Positions 1 through 8,808 of a DNA stretch of 64,000 bases are shown here, piece after piece. The position numbers and the translations under genes are program-made. Each line of letters begins with the position of its first letter. Position 1 is the first letter of the stretch. The DNA comes from Chitinimonas prasina (lineage in GTDB: Bacteria; Pseudomonadota; Gammaproteobacteria; Burkholderiales; Chitinimonadaceae): positions 248,001-312,000 of the forward strand of contig NZ_BSOG01000002.1 in NCBI RefSeq assembly GCF_030160395.1, given 5' to 3'. The notes below the pieces were generated by a model. The model saw nothing but the letters and a program-made list of their open reading frames with translations, was not told the origin of the DNA and made no database searches.

Positions 1-1365
1 CACACCATAGACTTCTGACTGCCCAAGGCAGCGACCCTTGCGTATGCTCTGCTCGCTGACGGTATGGACCATGTCAAACGCGTTGCCCAGGCTGGCAGTC
101 TGCTGACGCAGCTGCACACTGCTCCAGGCCAGCGCGGCAAACAGGCCGCACACAATGGCAAGCCCGCCAAACTGGAATCGGCGGATCAGGTTGTTACGAG
201 ACCAGATACTTTGCCTGACGGGCCGGGCCAGGCCGGATTCGGCCAATATCTTCTGGGTGAACAGGTTCTCGACGAAGTCGATCTGGGCGCTGACACCGCT
301 GGGTGTGGCGCCATCCGCCGCCAGGCTGCCACTGAAGTAAACGCCGCGGAAATAAAAACCGGCATGGTAGGTGCTGGGCTTCAGTACGGTCTCCAGTAAG
401 GCGCCCAGTGGTACGGACAGCCTGCCGAAGCGTTGCGGAAACAGGAAAAAGTCATCTGCATCGGCAATCTGGTCGCGCCCGGCGGCTGCCTCAATCTGCA
501 ACTGCCGCAGACTATTGATCTGTTCGGTGAACAGCTGTTTCAGCAGCCCGGGTATATTCTCGTAGTCGGTCAGCGAGGGATTGGACCAGCCCCATATCTC
601 CTTGCGCCTTGCCACAGGTTGCGCCGACCAGAATGCCCGATAGCCGGCAATGGCGTCGCACTGGGTCAGCACCACATACACCGGCAGGACAAACTCAAAT
701 CGCTTCTGCAACTGCCAGAGCTGCCGGTAGCATGATTCAGCCAGGTCCTGCAGGGTTGTCGTATCGGCGCGCAACAGGGTGGCCGCCGAGATGGTCAGGA
801 CAACCGCGTCAACCGGTCTTTCAGGCCGGCGGCTATCAATGGCATCCAGCACCTTGAGCCAGCGCTTTCCTTCGTTGCTGTCAGGCTCCGCCGCAGGTAA
901 CAGCCCGTTGGGGTCAACTACGGCGCCGCCGCTGCAGAAATGCCATTGGGTATCGGTCACCGGCAGTTTCTGTTCGCGCAACAGGACCGCCTCGCGCTGA
1001 CCATCCTGCAAGGATGCAACCAGGCTGGACTTGCCTGCACCTTGTTCGCCCAGCATCAACACCCAAGGGCTACGGTACCGCCATTCCCGCCGGGTACTGA
1101 GATAGCGCAACGCCCCCAGCATCACATCGGCCCAGTGCTGAGGTGACAGGCTGGCAGTGGACGCTGGCTTGGCAGGGGTATTGGCCGCCGCAGCTGGCGC
1201 GGCAGCTGCGGGCTTGGCAACGGCAGGGCGGCGACTGCGCAGCAGCAGCCACACCAGCAGCACCAGGATAATGGCGCCGCAACCAAGGCCCAGTAAAACC
1301 GGCAGGCTCCAGGTCTCGGCGTGGGGCTGGTAAGGAATAGACCCTAGATTCATGCTCTTTGCCAT
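1..1365 (-). CDS. tssM: TssM (IcmF) T6SS inner-membrane protein, C-terminal part cut by window edge
   Basis: TssM is the inner-membrane scaffold that, with TssL and TssJ, forms the T6SS envelope complex. About 455 codons are visible; the 3' part lies before position 1. The frame starts at 1365, four bases after the tssL stop. It shows a hydrophobic segment at about residues 22-43, an Ala/Pro-rich linker, then a GTPase-like domain with Walker A GEQGAGKS at about 106-113, and a second membrane segment near residue 410 that precedes the periplasmic part. Only one membrane segment is seen before the nucleotide-binding domain, where the family usually has two. Identity is secure from the Walker domain and from its place directly after tssL. 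Confidence 0.9.
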   Translation of the reverse strand, partial: MAKSMNLGSIPYQPHAETWSLPVLLGLGCGAIILVLLVWLLLRSRRPAVAKPAAAAPAAAANTPAKPASTASLSPQHWADVMLGALRYLSTRREWRYRSPWVLMLGEQGAGKSSLVASLQDGQREAVLLREQKLPVTDTQWHFCSGGAVVDPNGLLPAAEPDSNEGKRWLKVLDAIDSRRPERPVDAVVLTISAATLLRADTTTLQDLAESCYRQLWQLQKRFEFVLPVYVVLTQCDAIAGYRAFWSAQPVARRKEIWGWSNPSLTDYENIPGLLKQLFTEQINSLRQLQIEAAAGRDQIADADDFFLFPQRFGRLSVPLGALLETVLKPSTYHAGFYFRGVYFSGSLAADGATPSGVSAQIDFVENLFTQKILAESGLARPVRQSIWSRNNLIRRFQFGGLAIVCGLFAALAWSSVQLRQQTASLGNAFDMVHTVSEQSIRKGRCLGQSEVYGV

Positions 1366-1369
1366 GACG

Positions 1370-2143
1370 CTAGCCCCCGCCCATATAGCTATCGAGCTTG
1401 GCAGTCAGCGGAACGAGCGTCTGCAGCCAGATGGCCGTGGAGACCACCAGGTAAACCAGCAGCGCAATTGCACCGGCTCGATACCAGGGCTTCATGGGGG
1501 CCAGCCGGTGGTCATCCTTGACGATGAGCGTGTGGGAATAGGCTTGAGAGAACACCGGCTTGTCGGCCGAAACGAGCGGGCGCCGATCAGCGATGTAGCG
1601 CAAAAGCTTGCTGCGATAGCTGGCCAGCGCAGCCTGGCCGTGCTGGCCCCGATACTCCCCCTTGAAGCCCAACTGCAGGGTTAGCAGAAAGATGATGCCC
1701 AGTTCCAGCTGGAGACGGCCGCGTCCACGGGTATGTAGCAGGTTGCCCAGCAGCTCGAAGTAGGTCCTGCCGGCTTGTTGGCGACGGAACAGGGCGTATT
1801 CGATCAGGTTGGACAACCAGTGGGTATTGCCGGGCCAGTCCACCTCCAGGATGAACACCTCGTCGCCAAGGCCAGCCATGACGAACTGGACGATGCGGTA
1901 GGCACGCAACTCGGCTTCCGGTGACGACACAGCCATTTCTCGCCCTTGCTGCAGCAAGCGTTGCGACAACCTGCCGCTGACCATGCTGGCAAGGTCTGCC
2001 GGGCTGGCATGGGCGGGCAGATCGCCACCCAGCAGCAGCGGCAACCTGCCATGCGCGATGGCCTGCTTGATCACAGCCACATCTTCATAGAACTCGGTAA
2101 ACCGTGCCAGCAGGGCGCCATCGGACCATGTGGTATCAGTCAT
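1370..2143 (-). CDS. tssL: TssL (DotU/IcmH family) T6SS membrane protein
   Basis: TssL is the inner-membrane partner of TssM, with a cytoplasmic helical domain that contacts the baseplate through TssK. The 257-residue protein has the DotU-type helical domain (residues 1 to about 200, including the segment FRRQQAGRTYFELLGNLL) and a single C-terminal membrane anchor (about 222-245, AIALLVYLVVSTAIWLQ). It ends shortly after the anchor, so it has no fused OmpA-type peptidoglycan-binding domain. The start overlaps the tssK stop by eight bases, which indicates translational coupling in the operon. Confidence 0.92.
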   Translation of the reverse strand: MTDTTWSDGALLARFTEFYEDVAVIKQAIAHGRLPLLLGGDLPAHASPADLASMVSGRLSQRLLQQGREMAVSSPEAELRAYRIVQFVMAGLGDEVFILEVDWPGNTHWLSNLIEYALFRRQQAGRTYFELLGNLLHTRGRGRLQLELGIIFLLTLQLGFKGEYRGQHGQAALASYRSKLLRYIADRRPLVSADKPVFSQAYSHTLIVKDDHRLAPMKPWYRAGAIALLVYLVVSTAIWLQTLVPLTAKLDSYMGGG

Positions 2144-3578
2144 CGTGCGCCACCTCGTGGATGTCTACGGTGGCCTGGGGCTTGGACTGCTGCATGGACC
2201 GTGTCAGGTGCAGCACGATCTCGCGGGGCGACTGCCCCTCCATCGGCCCCTGCACCAATAGTGGGCGGCCCTGGCGTATTACCGGCACCAGCTTGTCACC
2301 CACATCGATGGCCTTGTTGCTGATCTCGAACAGCAGCGCACCGTCCGAGACATTCAGGCCACTGTACTGATTTGCCGGCAGTTGCCGCACACTGGCACCG
2401 GGCAGGCGTCGTTGCTCCAGCACGGGCATCAGGTCATCGCTGGCCACCCTGGCGTGCTGCATCCACTGCCGCAGGCTTGCCGGGCTCACCCCATCGCTAC
2501 CGCGCACTTCAATCACCAGGGCATCCGGGCGTAGTTCCTCCGGTAGCGGGCGCATGAAGCTGGTGGGCGACAGCCGCTCGAACAGCATGGCCTCAAACGG
2601 GGCATTCAAGAGCGCCAGGCGGGTTTCGATATAGCTCAGCAAGGTCAGCATGCCGGGCAGGAAATCCTCGTGCCTATAGGCATCCAGCACGGGTGGGGTA
2701 GGGTTGGCACCCAGCGCGGCAATCTGGCCCGCCATGGCGGCAAGGCACATATAGATATCATGTGGGTGGCTGACACCGGCGCGCAGTCTCAACTCCAGCA
2801 AGGGCAGCATGGAAGCCAGGTGGCGTGCGGCATATAGCTGCTGCCGGCCATCCCTATCCAGCCTGCCCACATTGTCGGCCACATCCCGGCCACCTACCAG
2901 GTCGCGAATCTTTCCGCGCATGGTTTCAGTCAGCGCATTCAGCTTAAGGCTTATCTGGCGCTCCTCCAGGAAGGTGGCGGCACAGAACCGCAGCAGGGGC
3001 GGGTGGTAAGGCCCGACATGGTAGTGGCCGACCGCATCGCGCACCACCTCCAGCAGGGGAAAGGATTCGTACTTGGCAGGTATGCGTATGCCAGGCAGCA
3101 ATTGCAACCGTGGCCGCAGGCGGCCAACCTCCATGCGATCCTCACCGGAGTTCTCGTCCACCTCCAGGCGCCCCGGCACAGCATTGAAGCGCTGGATGCG
3201 GCTAGTGACACTGGCGGCACCCTCTGCCCGTATGGGAATGCCGACAAAGACCCTGAGTGGCCCTTCGTTCCAGCCTTCAATAGTCTTCAAATCCAGCGTA
3301 AGGGGCTGCCCATAGTCGTCGGTATGGTGGCCTGGATACTGCACTGGCACGCCATCAGGCATCACGGCATGCAGGCGGGTGATCCTGAGGCTGCCAGCGG
3401 CCAGCGCGGCTTCGTCGTAGGCTAGATCCAGCAGCCCCCAATAATAGGGCTGCAGACAACCGGCAAGGTGACGCAGCTGATGCGACCAATAGATATCGTT
3501 CTGCTGCAGATGCTGGGGTGACAGCAGCATCCCTTCCGACCATTGCACGGCTTCGGGCATGAGAGTAGTGATATCCAT
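2136..3578 (-). CDS. tssK: TssK T6SS baseplate protein
   Basis: TssK is the trimeric baseplate component that connects the TssFG wedge to the TssL/TssM membrane complex. The 480 residues cover the full family length. The N-terminal segment VQWSEGMLLSPQHLQQNDIY is a hallmark of TssK (the W-x-x-G-M-x-L-x-P-x-H-F/L-Q pattern). It sits between tssJ (nine-base gap upstream) and tssL (overlap downstream), the classical tssJ-tssK-tssL order. No truncation is visible. Confidence 0.95.
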   Translation of the reverse strand: MDITTLMPEAVQWSEGMLLSPQHLQQNDIYWSHQLRHLAGCLQPYYWGLLDLAYDEAALAAGSLRITRLHAVMPDGVPVQYPGHHTDDYGQPLTLDLKTIEGWNEGPLRVFVGIPIRAEGAASVTSRIQRFNAVPGRLEVDENSGEDRMEVGRLRPRLQLLPGIRIPAKYESFPLLEVVRDAVGHYHVGPYHPPLLRFCAATFLEERQISLKLNALTETMRGKIRDLVGGRDVADNVGRLDRDGRQQLYAARHLASMLPLLELRLRAGVSHPHDIYMCLAAMAGQIAALGANPTPPVLDAYRHEDFLPGMLTLLSYIETRLALLNAPFEAMLFERLSPTSFMRPLPEELRPDALVIEVRGSDGVSPASLRQWMQHARVASDDLMPVLEQRRLPGASVRQLPANQYSGLNVSDGALLFEISNKAIDVGDKLVPVIRQGRPLLVQGPMEGQSPREIVLHLTRSMQQSKPQATVDIHEVAHDD

Positions 3579-3587
3579 GGCGCTTTC

Positions 3588-4118
3588 CTAGTTGAGCACG
3601 GTGAAGCGGTAATCATTGGTACGCAGGCGGAGCTCTGCAGCCTTGGTAAAAGTCAGGTCCAGCACATGCTGTCCATGGGACGATTGCATGTCGGCATAAG
3701 CCCTGACGGCCAATGCCTTGCCCGTTCTGCCAGGCAGGGGGACGGGGTCCAGTACATGTGCCGGCGGTAATTCCAGTGCAATGACCTGCAGTGCCGTAGG
3801 CATGCCATCCAGCAGTGCCTGCTTCTGGGCAAACCACTCTGGTGCCGTCTTGGGCAGCGAGCCGATGGCTGATTGTTCGAACACCAAGACGATATCCACG
3901 CGGGTCGCGCTATCGCGGTTTGCGCCGATGTCTGACACCAGACGCAATTCTCGGAGGTCGGCCTTGGGTGGCCCACCCAAGCCTACCCAGCCGGCCATGG
4001 TGCTCATTGCCCCGCAGCCCTGCAGGAGCAGTATCAACACCATCAAAGGCAACCAGTACGGCCATGTCCTGCCTGCCTGCCTGCGTTGGGAATAAGGTCG
4101 CTTGTTCATGGCAGGCAT
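3588..4118 (-). CDS. tssJ: TssJ-type T6SS outer-membrane lipoprotein
   Basis: TssJ is the outer-membrane lipoprotein of the T6SS envelope complex and binds the periplasmic tip of TssM. The 176-residue product has a basic N-terminus, a hydrophobic stretch and a lipobox LLQGC (Cys at about residue 35), so it should be lipidated and exported. The rest is a beta-rich domain of the expected size. The start used here overlaps the stop of the PAAR-like gene (TGATG); a second Met three residues later (start at 4109) is equally possible. The call rests on lipobox, length and position before tssK; sequence identity in this family is low. Confidence 0.82.
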   Translation of the reverse strand: MPAMNKRPYSQRRQAGRTWPYWLPLMVLILLLQGCGAMSTMAGWVGLGGPPKADLRELRLVSDIGANRDSATRVDIVLVFEQSAIGSLPKTAPEWFAQKQALLDGMPTALQVIALELPPAHVLDPVPLPGRTGKALAVRAYADMQSSHGQHVLDLTFTKAAELRLRTNDYRFTVLN

Positions 4119-4504
4119 CAGCTCAGCAGGAGCACGCGCACCTGTGCGGGTGTCAGCGACACGCCGATGGTGTTGGTGCTGTTCTGGATATTGAGTGTGG
4201 TCATCCGGGTGGCGAACACCGGCCCGTGCATGACTTTGAAGCTGCCCAGCACAGGACGGTCTGGCCCTGCCATGGTGCCGGATGCCACACCCAGCAAGAC
4301 ACCGGTGAAGTCGCCCAGGCTCACCGTTCCCTGGGTCAGCAGGTTTTCGGCCAACCCGCCTCCGATCAGGAAATTGAAGATCGACGGAATATGCGTCACT
4401 GAGAAAGTGATGTTGGGGTAAGGCACGGGCACCGCCAGCGGTGGCGTCAGGCAGACATCGGGGAAGCCCAGATTCATCACGCCTAGATTGGTATTGGCAA
4501 ACAT
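4118..4504 (-). CDS. DUF4150 PAAR-like protein, probable spike tip
   Basis: The 128-residue product begins MFANTNLGVMNLGFPDVCLT and continues with a PLAVPVPYPNI segment, the pattern of DUF4150 (PAAR-like) proteins, which are thought to cap the VgrG spike. I chose the start at 4504 because a strong AGGAGG lies seven bases upstream; the longer frame has no such site. No C-terminal toxin extension is present, so this is a bare tip and any cargo must be a separate protein. It follows the DUF3540 gene by ten bases and overlaps tssJ. Confidence 0.85.
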   Translation of the reverse strand: MFANTNLGVMNLGFPDVCLTPPLAVPVPYPNITFSVTHIPSIFNFLIGGGLAENLLTQGTVSLGDFTGVLLGVASGTMAGPDRPVLGSFKVMHGPVFATRMTTLNIQNSTNTIGVSLTPAQVRVLLLS

Positions 4505-4514
4505 GCAGCGCCTC

Positions 4515-5069
4515 CTAGCCCAGGCTGATGCGTTCGGCATCGGCACGGATATCTTCGTCCGCCGTTACCAGCGTCTGCCTGGCGTGCAAGCGGCCCAGGC
4601 CGCTCGCGGTCATCAGCCAGGTCTCGCACCGCCCAACCACATGGCGTGCCGACTGCAGCAGGCTGCCCAGCACGTTAAAGGTCAGGTCGCGGGCCGATAG
4701 CGTGAGCCGGCCCGCAGCGGTCAGATCGGCCTCGTCAGCCGTGATCAACGCCAGCCGCCGCTCGCCACACAGGGTCAGTTCGGGCGAAGCAATGGTCAGG
4801 CGCGGAATGCCCGCCACTTCTATGCAGGCTTCGCCGGCATCCATCCGCGACAGGACATGCAGCACCCAGCGCTCGCCCCCACTCGCCGCCAGGTAAAGCA
4901 CACGGTCTCCCGACTGGGGCGCCAGCAGGCAGGACAGCGCCGTACGGGCTGCGCAACCGTCATCCAGCAAAAGCCGGCCACCACCTAGCGACAGTGCCAC
5001 CACGGCTTCGCTGTAGTTGACCTGCTGCTGCATGACAGGCTCGGGGAGGGGGCGTTTTGTCGTCATCAT
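4515..5069 (-). CDS. DUF3540 family T6SS-associated protein
   Basis: A 184-residue protein of the DUF3540 type, a family found almost only next to VgrG, DUF2169 and DUF4150 genes in T6SS clusters. The second half is a run of short beta-strand-like repeats (segments such as LTIASPELTLCGERRL and LTAAGRLTLSARDLT), reminiscent of the beta-helical stem of spike proteins. The start overlaps the stop of the upstream pentapeptide gene by four bases (ATGA). Function is not established. I infer a role in building or loading the VgrG-PAAR tip from gene context alone. Confidence 0.78.
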   Translation of the reverse strand: MMTTKRPLPEPVMQQQVNYSEAVVALSLGGGRLLLDDGCAARTALSCLLAPQSGDRVLYLAASGGERWVLHVLSRMDAGEACIEVAGIPRLTIASPELTLCGERRLALITADEADLTAAGRLTLSARDLTFNVLGSLLQSARHVVGRCETWLMTASGLGRLHARQTLVTADEDIRADAERISLG

Positions 5070-6136
5070 GCTGACTCCAGGCTCAACACAGGTTGTTCGG
5101 CCGCCAGCAATGCCTGGTCGGTCTGATAAGCCAGCGCAGTGCGTGCGCCGGTAAAGTCGCAGTCGTCGAACACGGCCCCATGCAACCTGACCCGGTCAAA
5201 ACCGCAATGGCTGAAGTTGCTGCGGTTGCAGCGGGCATGGTCAAACCGGCCGTAATCGAAATGCACGCCATGCAGGTCGCAATCCGTCAGGCGGGCGTGA
5301 TCCCACACCGACTGCGCCAATGCAGCACCGCTGAAGTCGCAGCCATTTAATACGGCGCGGACAAACAGGGCCGACTGAAGCTGGCTGTCGGTAAACCGGC
5401 AAGCATTCAGCTGTGCTTCGAGAAAGAGTGCATGGCCGGCCTGTGCCTGATTGAAACAGGCCTGATCCAGGCGGCTACCGTGGAAATTGGTGGCGGTCAG
5501 GTCGGTGCCGCTGAAATCAGTACTGCCAAAATCCACGCCATCAAAATTGCATCGCGGCAACACCAAGCCCGCCAGCTTCTGGTTCAGCAGGTTGCTGCCG
5601 ATAAAGGCCACGGTGTCAGCCTGTAAGCCACCCAGCAAGGCATCTGCCAGGTTCAAGCCGGTCAACGCGCACTGCAGCAGGCGCGCATCGGTCAAATCCA
5701 ACTGTGCGGTGATGCTGCCGGCAAACGCACAACGCTTTAGCCCCACCGCCGCAAAGCAGGCTTGCTGCAGGCCACACTGCAGCCAGTTGCTGACTTCCAG
5801 GCAGGCGCCCCGCCAGTCGCTGCCAGCCATGGTGCATTTCACCCAGGCGGCATTGGTGGTGCGGGCATCGTTCCACTGGGTGTGGTCGAGCTGGCAATCA
5901 ATAAAGGCGGCGCCATCGAGCTTGGCACCGCGCAGATCGGCGCCGCGCAGATCGCATTGCACCCAGCGGCTATTGCTCAGGTCGGCATCGCGCAGATCTG
6001 CCGCTGGCAAGCCGCAGCGGTGCCAGGTCAGGTCAGCCAGCTGGCTGCCAGCTGCAGACCACTGCGACGCAGTGGCATCCTGTACCGGCCGGCCCAGACG
6101 TGTGGCCCGGTCGATCGCATCGCGCAAGGGGTTCAT
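5066..6136 (-). CDS. Pentapeptide-repeat protein of the T6SS cluster
   Basis: The 356 residues are almost entirely pentapeptide repeats of the A(D/N)LXX type from about residue 35 onward (for example LRDADLSNSRWVQCDLRGAD), predicting a right-handed quadrilateral beta-helix. There is no signal peptide and no membrane segment, so it is cytosolic or delivered. The gene overlaps both neighbours by four bases (ATGA), so it is tightly coupled to the DUF2169 and DUF3540 genes. Pentapeptide proteins occur in T6SS cargo and adaptor sets. Whether this is a loading scaffold or an effector cannot be told from sequence. Confidence 0.85.
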   Translation of the reverse strand: MNPLRDAIDRATRLGRPVQDATASQWSAAGSQLADLTWHRCGLPAADLRDADLSNSRWVQCDLRGADLRGAKLDGAAFIDCQLDHTQWNDARTTNAAWVKCTMAGSDWRGACLEVSNWLQCGLQQACFAAVGLKRCAFAGSITAQLDLTDARLLQCALTGLNLADALLGGLQADTVAFIGSNLLNQKLAGLVLPRCNFDGVDFGSTDFSGTDLTATNFHGSRLDQACFNQAQAGHALFLEAQLNACRFTDSQLQSALFVRAVLNGCDFSGAALAQSVWDHARLTDCDLHGVHFDYGRFDHARCNRSNFSHCGFDRVRLHGAVFDDCDFTGARTALAYQTDQALLAAEQPVLSLESA

Positions 6137-8808
6137 ACGGCCTCCCTCTGCGCGACGGTCGCCTTGAGCCTATGCTGCACACGCCGCCAGCTGGCGGGGT
6201 CGAAATCCGCATTGTCGAGGCGGGCATCGGTGAAGTCGGCATCGTCCAACGTGGCTTGGCGCAGACTGGCGCGGCGCAGGTCTGCGCCCCTGAAGCTGGC
6301 CTTGCGGCAGATGGATTGCAGCAGATTGGCGCCGCGCAGTTCGCTGTCGGTGAGGTCGGCATCCTGCAACAGGCACCGCGCCAGCAGGCTATCCACCAGA
6401 CAGGTCCGATGGAAGTTGCCTGCTGCCAGGTCGCAATCGATCAGGCGTACCTTGCGCAGGCTGGCATCCTGCCAGTTGATGCCACGCCAACCGCTACCGC
6501 TGCTATATAAGCCATCACCGCGCAGGCCCAGCGCACTGGCGCCCATGGCGGCGCAGCGCAATACCACGGCCTTGCGCCAGTCACTGCCATCCAGCCTGGC
6601 GTTGAGCAGTACCGTCTTTTCCAGGCGGGCTTCGCGGAAGTCGGTTTCACGCAGATCGGCCTTGAGCAACAGGCATTGCATCAGGCTGGCGCCTTGCCAG
6701 TCGCTGCCCCCGGCGCGTATATCCGTCAGCAAGGTGCGGGCGATCACGGCTTTGGTCAGCTTGCTGCCTTGCAGCATGGCCTCGTTGAGCTGCACGTCCT
6801 CCAGCACAGCGCCCGTGAAGTCGGCACCATGGAAATCTGCCTTGGGGGCAAGCACCTTGCGCAGGCTGGCGCCCGCCAAGTTGGCGCCCGCAGCGTGGCA
6901 GGCGGCCATGCCGGCTTCGTCCAGCAAGGCGCCACTCAGGTCGGCCTGCTCCAGATGACAGCCAACCAGGCTGGCGCCGCGCAGATCGGCCTGGGCCAGT
7001 ATGGCACCCCGCAGATTGGCAGACTCGAAACAAACCTGGCGCAGGTCGGCTCCACGAAAATCCATCCCCGCCAGATTGGCGCCGCGCAAATCCCGGCCGG
7101 CCAGCGCAACACCACCCTTGCGCCATTGGCGTATCTGTTCACCCAGCCATTTCGCCAGGTCGTCGGCCAGCGGTGGTTCAGCCGGCGCAGGCAGCAGGCG
7201 CATAGCCTGGCGCTGCAGGGCGGGTAGCTTTCCCAGATCGGTAATCAGTTTGGCGCGTTCTTCGCTGGACAGCGGTTTGCCCGCTTCGGCCGCCAATTGC
7301 AAGGCGTGATCCAGCTGTGCCACGTTGGCATCATCACCGCCCACCAAGTCCCAGGCCGGCTGGGCGGCGCGGCTGTAGTGGCGCTCACGCGTTTCCGCAG
7401 CATCCGGTAGCGGGCTGGGGGCCATGCCAGCAACCTTTTCGGCAGCCTCAGCCAGTTTTGCCTCGCCATCTTGCTGGGCTTGTTGTGCCATCGCAGTGAT
7501 ACCAGACAACCAGGCGCCAAGGTCAACCTCGCCTTCTTGAAGCGAGGGGTAGTCGATGTCCATGGGTGAGGCCTTGATCCTGGGCGGGACATAATCGGAC
7601 GGGGGCTGGGTGCCGATCTGTTGCCAGACATCTGCCAGGTGGGCATCCAGCCGAGCCTGCTGTTTCTCCTGGCGCTCGGTTTGCCGCTGGGTGGCTGCGA
7701 TCGCTCGCGCGGCTTGCACGTCTGCCGGCAGGGCAGGGGCCAGCTGTGCTTCGTTCATGGCATGCAATACGGCGGTGGCTTCGTCGCTACGCAGTTGCAT
7801 CACTTCGGCGTAATGGGTCTGGGCCTTGGGGGCTGCGAGCGCCTCATACCCCACCATAACGGCATCGATATCCAGGCCATCAGGGTCGGCTACCGGCGCG
7901 CTGCCGTGATAGATGCAGACCCCCAGCATGGCCTCGGGCAGCAGCCAGACGGTATCGAGCGACATGGCCACTTCGCGTATTTCACTGCTGGCTTTTTCCC
8001 TCACATAAGCGCGGGCGGCGAAACCGGGCAACTGGCCTTCTATCTTGGGTTGGCTAGGGTGCAGATGGTCGAGGCTGTAGTGCTCGTCACCGCGCCAGGG
8101 GCCTTCGTTCCATTGATCCGTTGGTGCCACCTGGAAGAAGCGGGCATCGAGATCCCTTGCCAGTCCTGGCGCATCCTCCAGCAGCCATTGCTCATCATAG
8201 CTACCCACCCATTGCGCCCGTGCCGGGAGAGTTTGCTCCAAGGGGCCCAGCAAGGCGGGCACCAACTTGCGCACATGGCTATCCACCGGCACCTGCGCCA
8301 GCTCGATATTGGGCATGGGACCTTCGTTGGTACCTATCCAGCCTGCAAGGCGGTTACCGGTATAGCCGGCGCCGACGGGGTTGTCTGCATGCTTGGGGCC
8401 GCCAAAGGCCTTCTCTGCCAGCAAGGGCATGCAAGTGAAGGGTTGCGGCTCGCTGATGCGGTACCAAGGCCCGTAATACCAACGCCTGTCGCCCCAGACG
8501 CGCAGCTGCTTCTCGACCTCGCCCAGGCGCATGCTGGCTACCAGGCTGCTTACAGGTTCACCGGCAGGCGCATAGGCGTTTCCTGCCAATAGCAGCTCGC
8601 CGTGGGGCTTGGGATGGATCTCATCCAGGGGCTTGCCGGGCGGCAATGCCTTCAGCAGCAAGGGCCATTGCTCGGCTTCGGGCAAAAAGCGGTGGGATGC
8701 TTCCCCCAGCCGGAAGAAGCCTATTGCAGCGACGGCCAGCCGGTGACCACCATGTTGCCGCCAGGGGCGGGTGAGCAGACCCAGGCTAAGTGGCTTGATG
8801 GTCTTCAT
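6133..8808 (-). CDS. DUF2169 adaptor fused to a pentapeptide-repeat domain
   Basis: An 891-residue fusion. Residues 1 to about 290 form a DUF2169 domain (MKTIKPLSLGLLTRPW start; motifs such as LEDAPGLARDLDARFF and WNEGPWRGDEHY). DUF2169 proteins serve in other bacteria as adaptors that place effectors on VgrG. Residues about 290-555 are a charged, Gln/Ala-rich linker. Residues about 560-875 are pentapeptide repeats (LRGANLAGMDFRGADL and similar). The start overlaps the vgrG stop (ATGA). The C-terminal repeats resemble the separate downstream pentapeptide protein, which suggests duplication or partner helices. Confidence 0.88.
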   Translation of the reverse strand: MKTIKPLSLGLLTRPWRQHGGHRLAVAAIGFFRLGEASHRFLPEAEQWPLLLKALPPGKPLDEIHPKPHGELLLAGNAYAPAGEPVSSLVASMRLGEVEKQLRVWGDRRWYYGPWYRISEPQPFTCMPLLAEKAFGGPKHADNPVGAGYTGNRLAGWIGTNEGPMPNIELAQVPVDSHVRKLVPALLGPLEQTLPARAQWVGSYDEQWLLEDAPGLARDLDARFFQVAPTDQWNEGPWRGDEHYSLDHLHPSQPKIEGQLPGFAARAYVREKASSEIREVAMSLDTVWLLPEAMLGVCIYHGSAPVADPDGLDIDAVMVGYEALAAPKAQTHYAEVMQLRSDEATAVLHAMNEAQLAPALPADVQAARAIAATQRQTERQEKQQARLDAHLADVWQQIGTQPPSDYVPPRIKASPMDIDYPSLQEGEVDLGAWLSGITAMAQQAQQDGEAKLAEAAEKVAGMAPSPLPDAAETRERHYSRAAQPAWDLVGGDDANVAQLDHALQLAAEAGKPLSSEERAKLITDLGKLPALQRQAMRLLPAPAEPPLADDLAKWLGEQIRQWRKGGVALAGRDLRGANLAGMDFRGADLRQVCFESANLRGAILAQADLRGASLVGCHLEQADLSGALLDEAGMAACHAAGANLAGASLRKVLAPKADFHGADFTGAVLEDVQLNEAMLQGSKLTKAVIARTLLTDIRAGGSDWQGASLMQCLLLKADLRETDFREARLEKTVLLNARLDGSDWRKAVVLRCAAMGASALGLRGDGLYSSGSGWRGINWQDASLRKVRLIDCDLAAGNFHRTCLVDSLLARCLLQDADLTDSELRGANLLQSICRKASFRGADLRRASLRQATLDDADFTDARLDNADFDPASWRRVQHRLKATVAQREAV

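Noticed and set aside
5762-6958. A 398-codon plus-strand open frame across the pentapeptide genes
   Set aside because: It is antisense to two well-supported overlapping genes; the long frame results from the repetitive codon pattern of the pentapeptide repeats and has no recognisable protein features.
5066-8000. Periodic DNA pattern that could be taken for a CRISPR or tandem-repeat array
   Set aside because: The periodicity of 15 bases comes from the five-residue protein repeats; units vary in sequence and no spacer structure exists.
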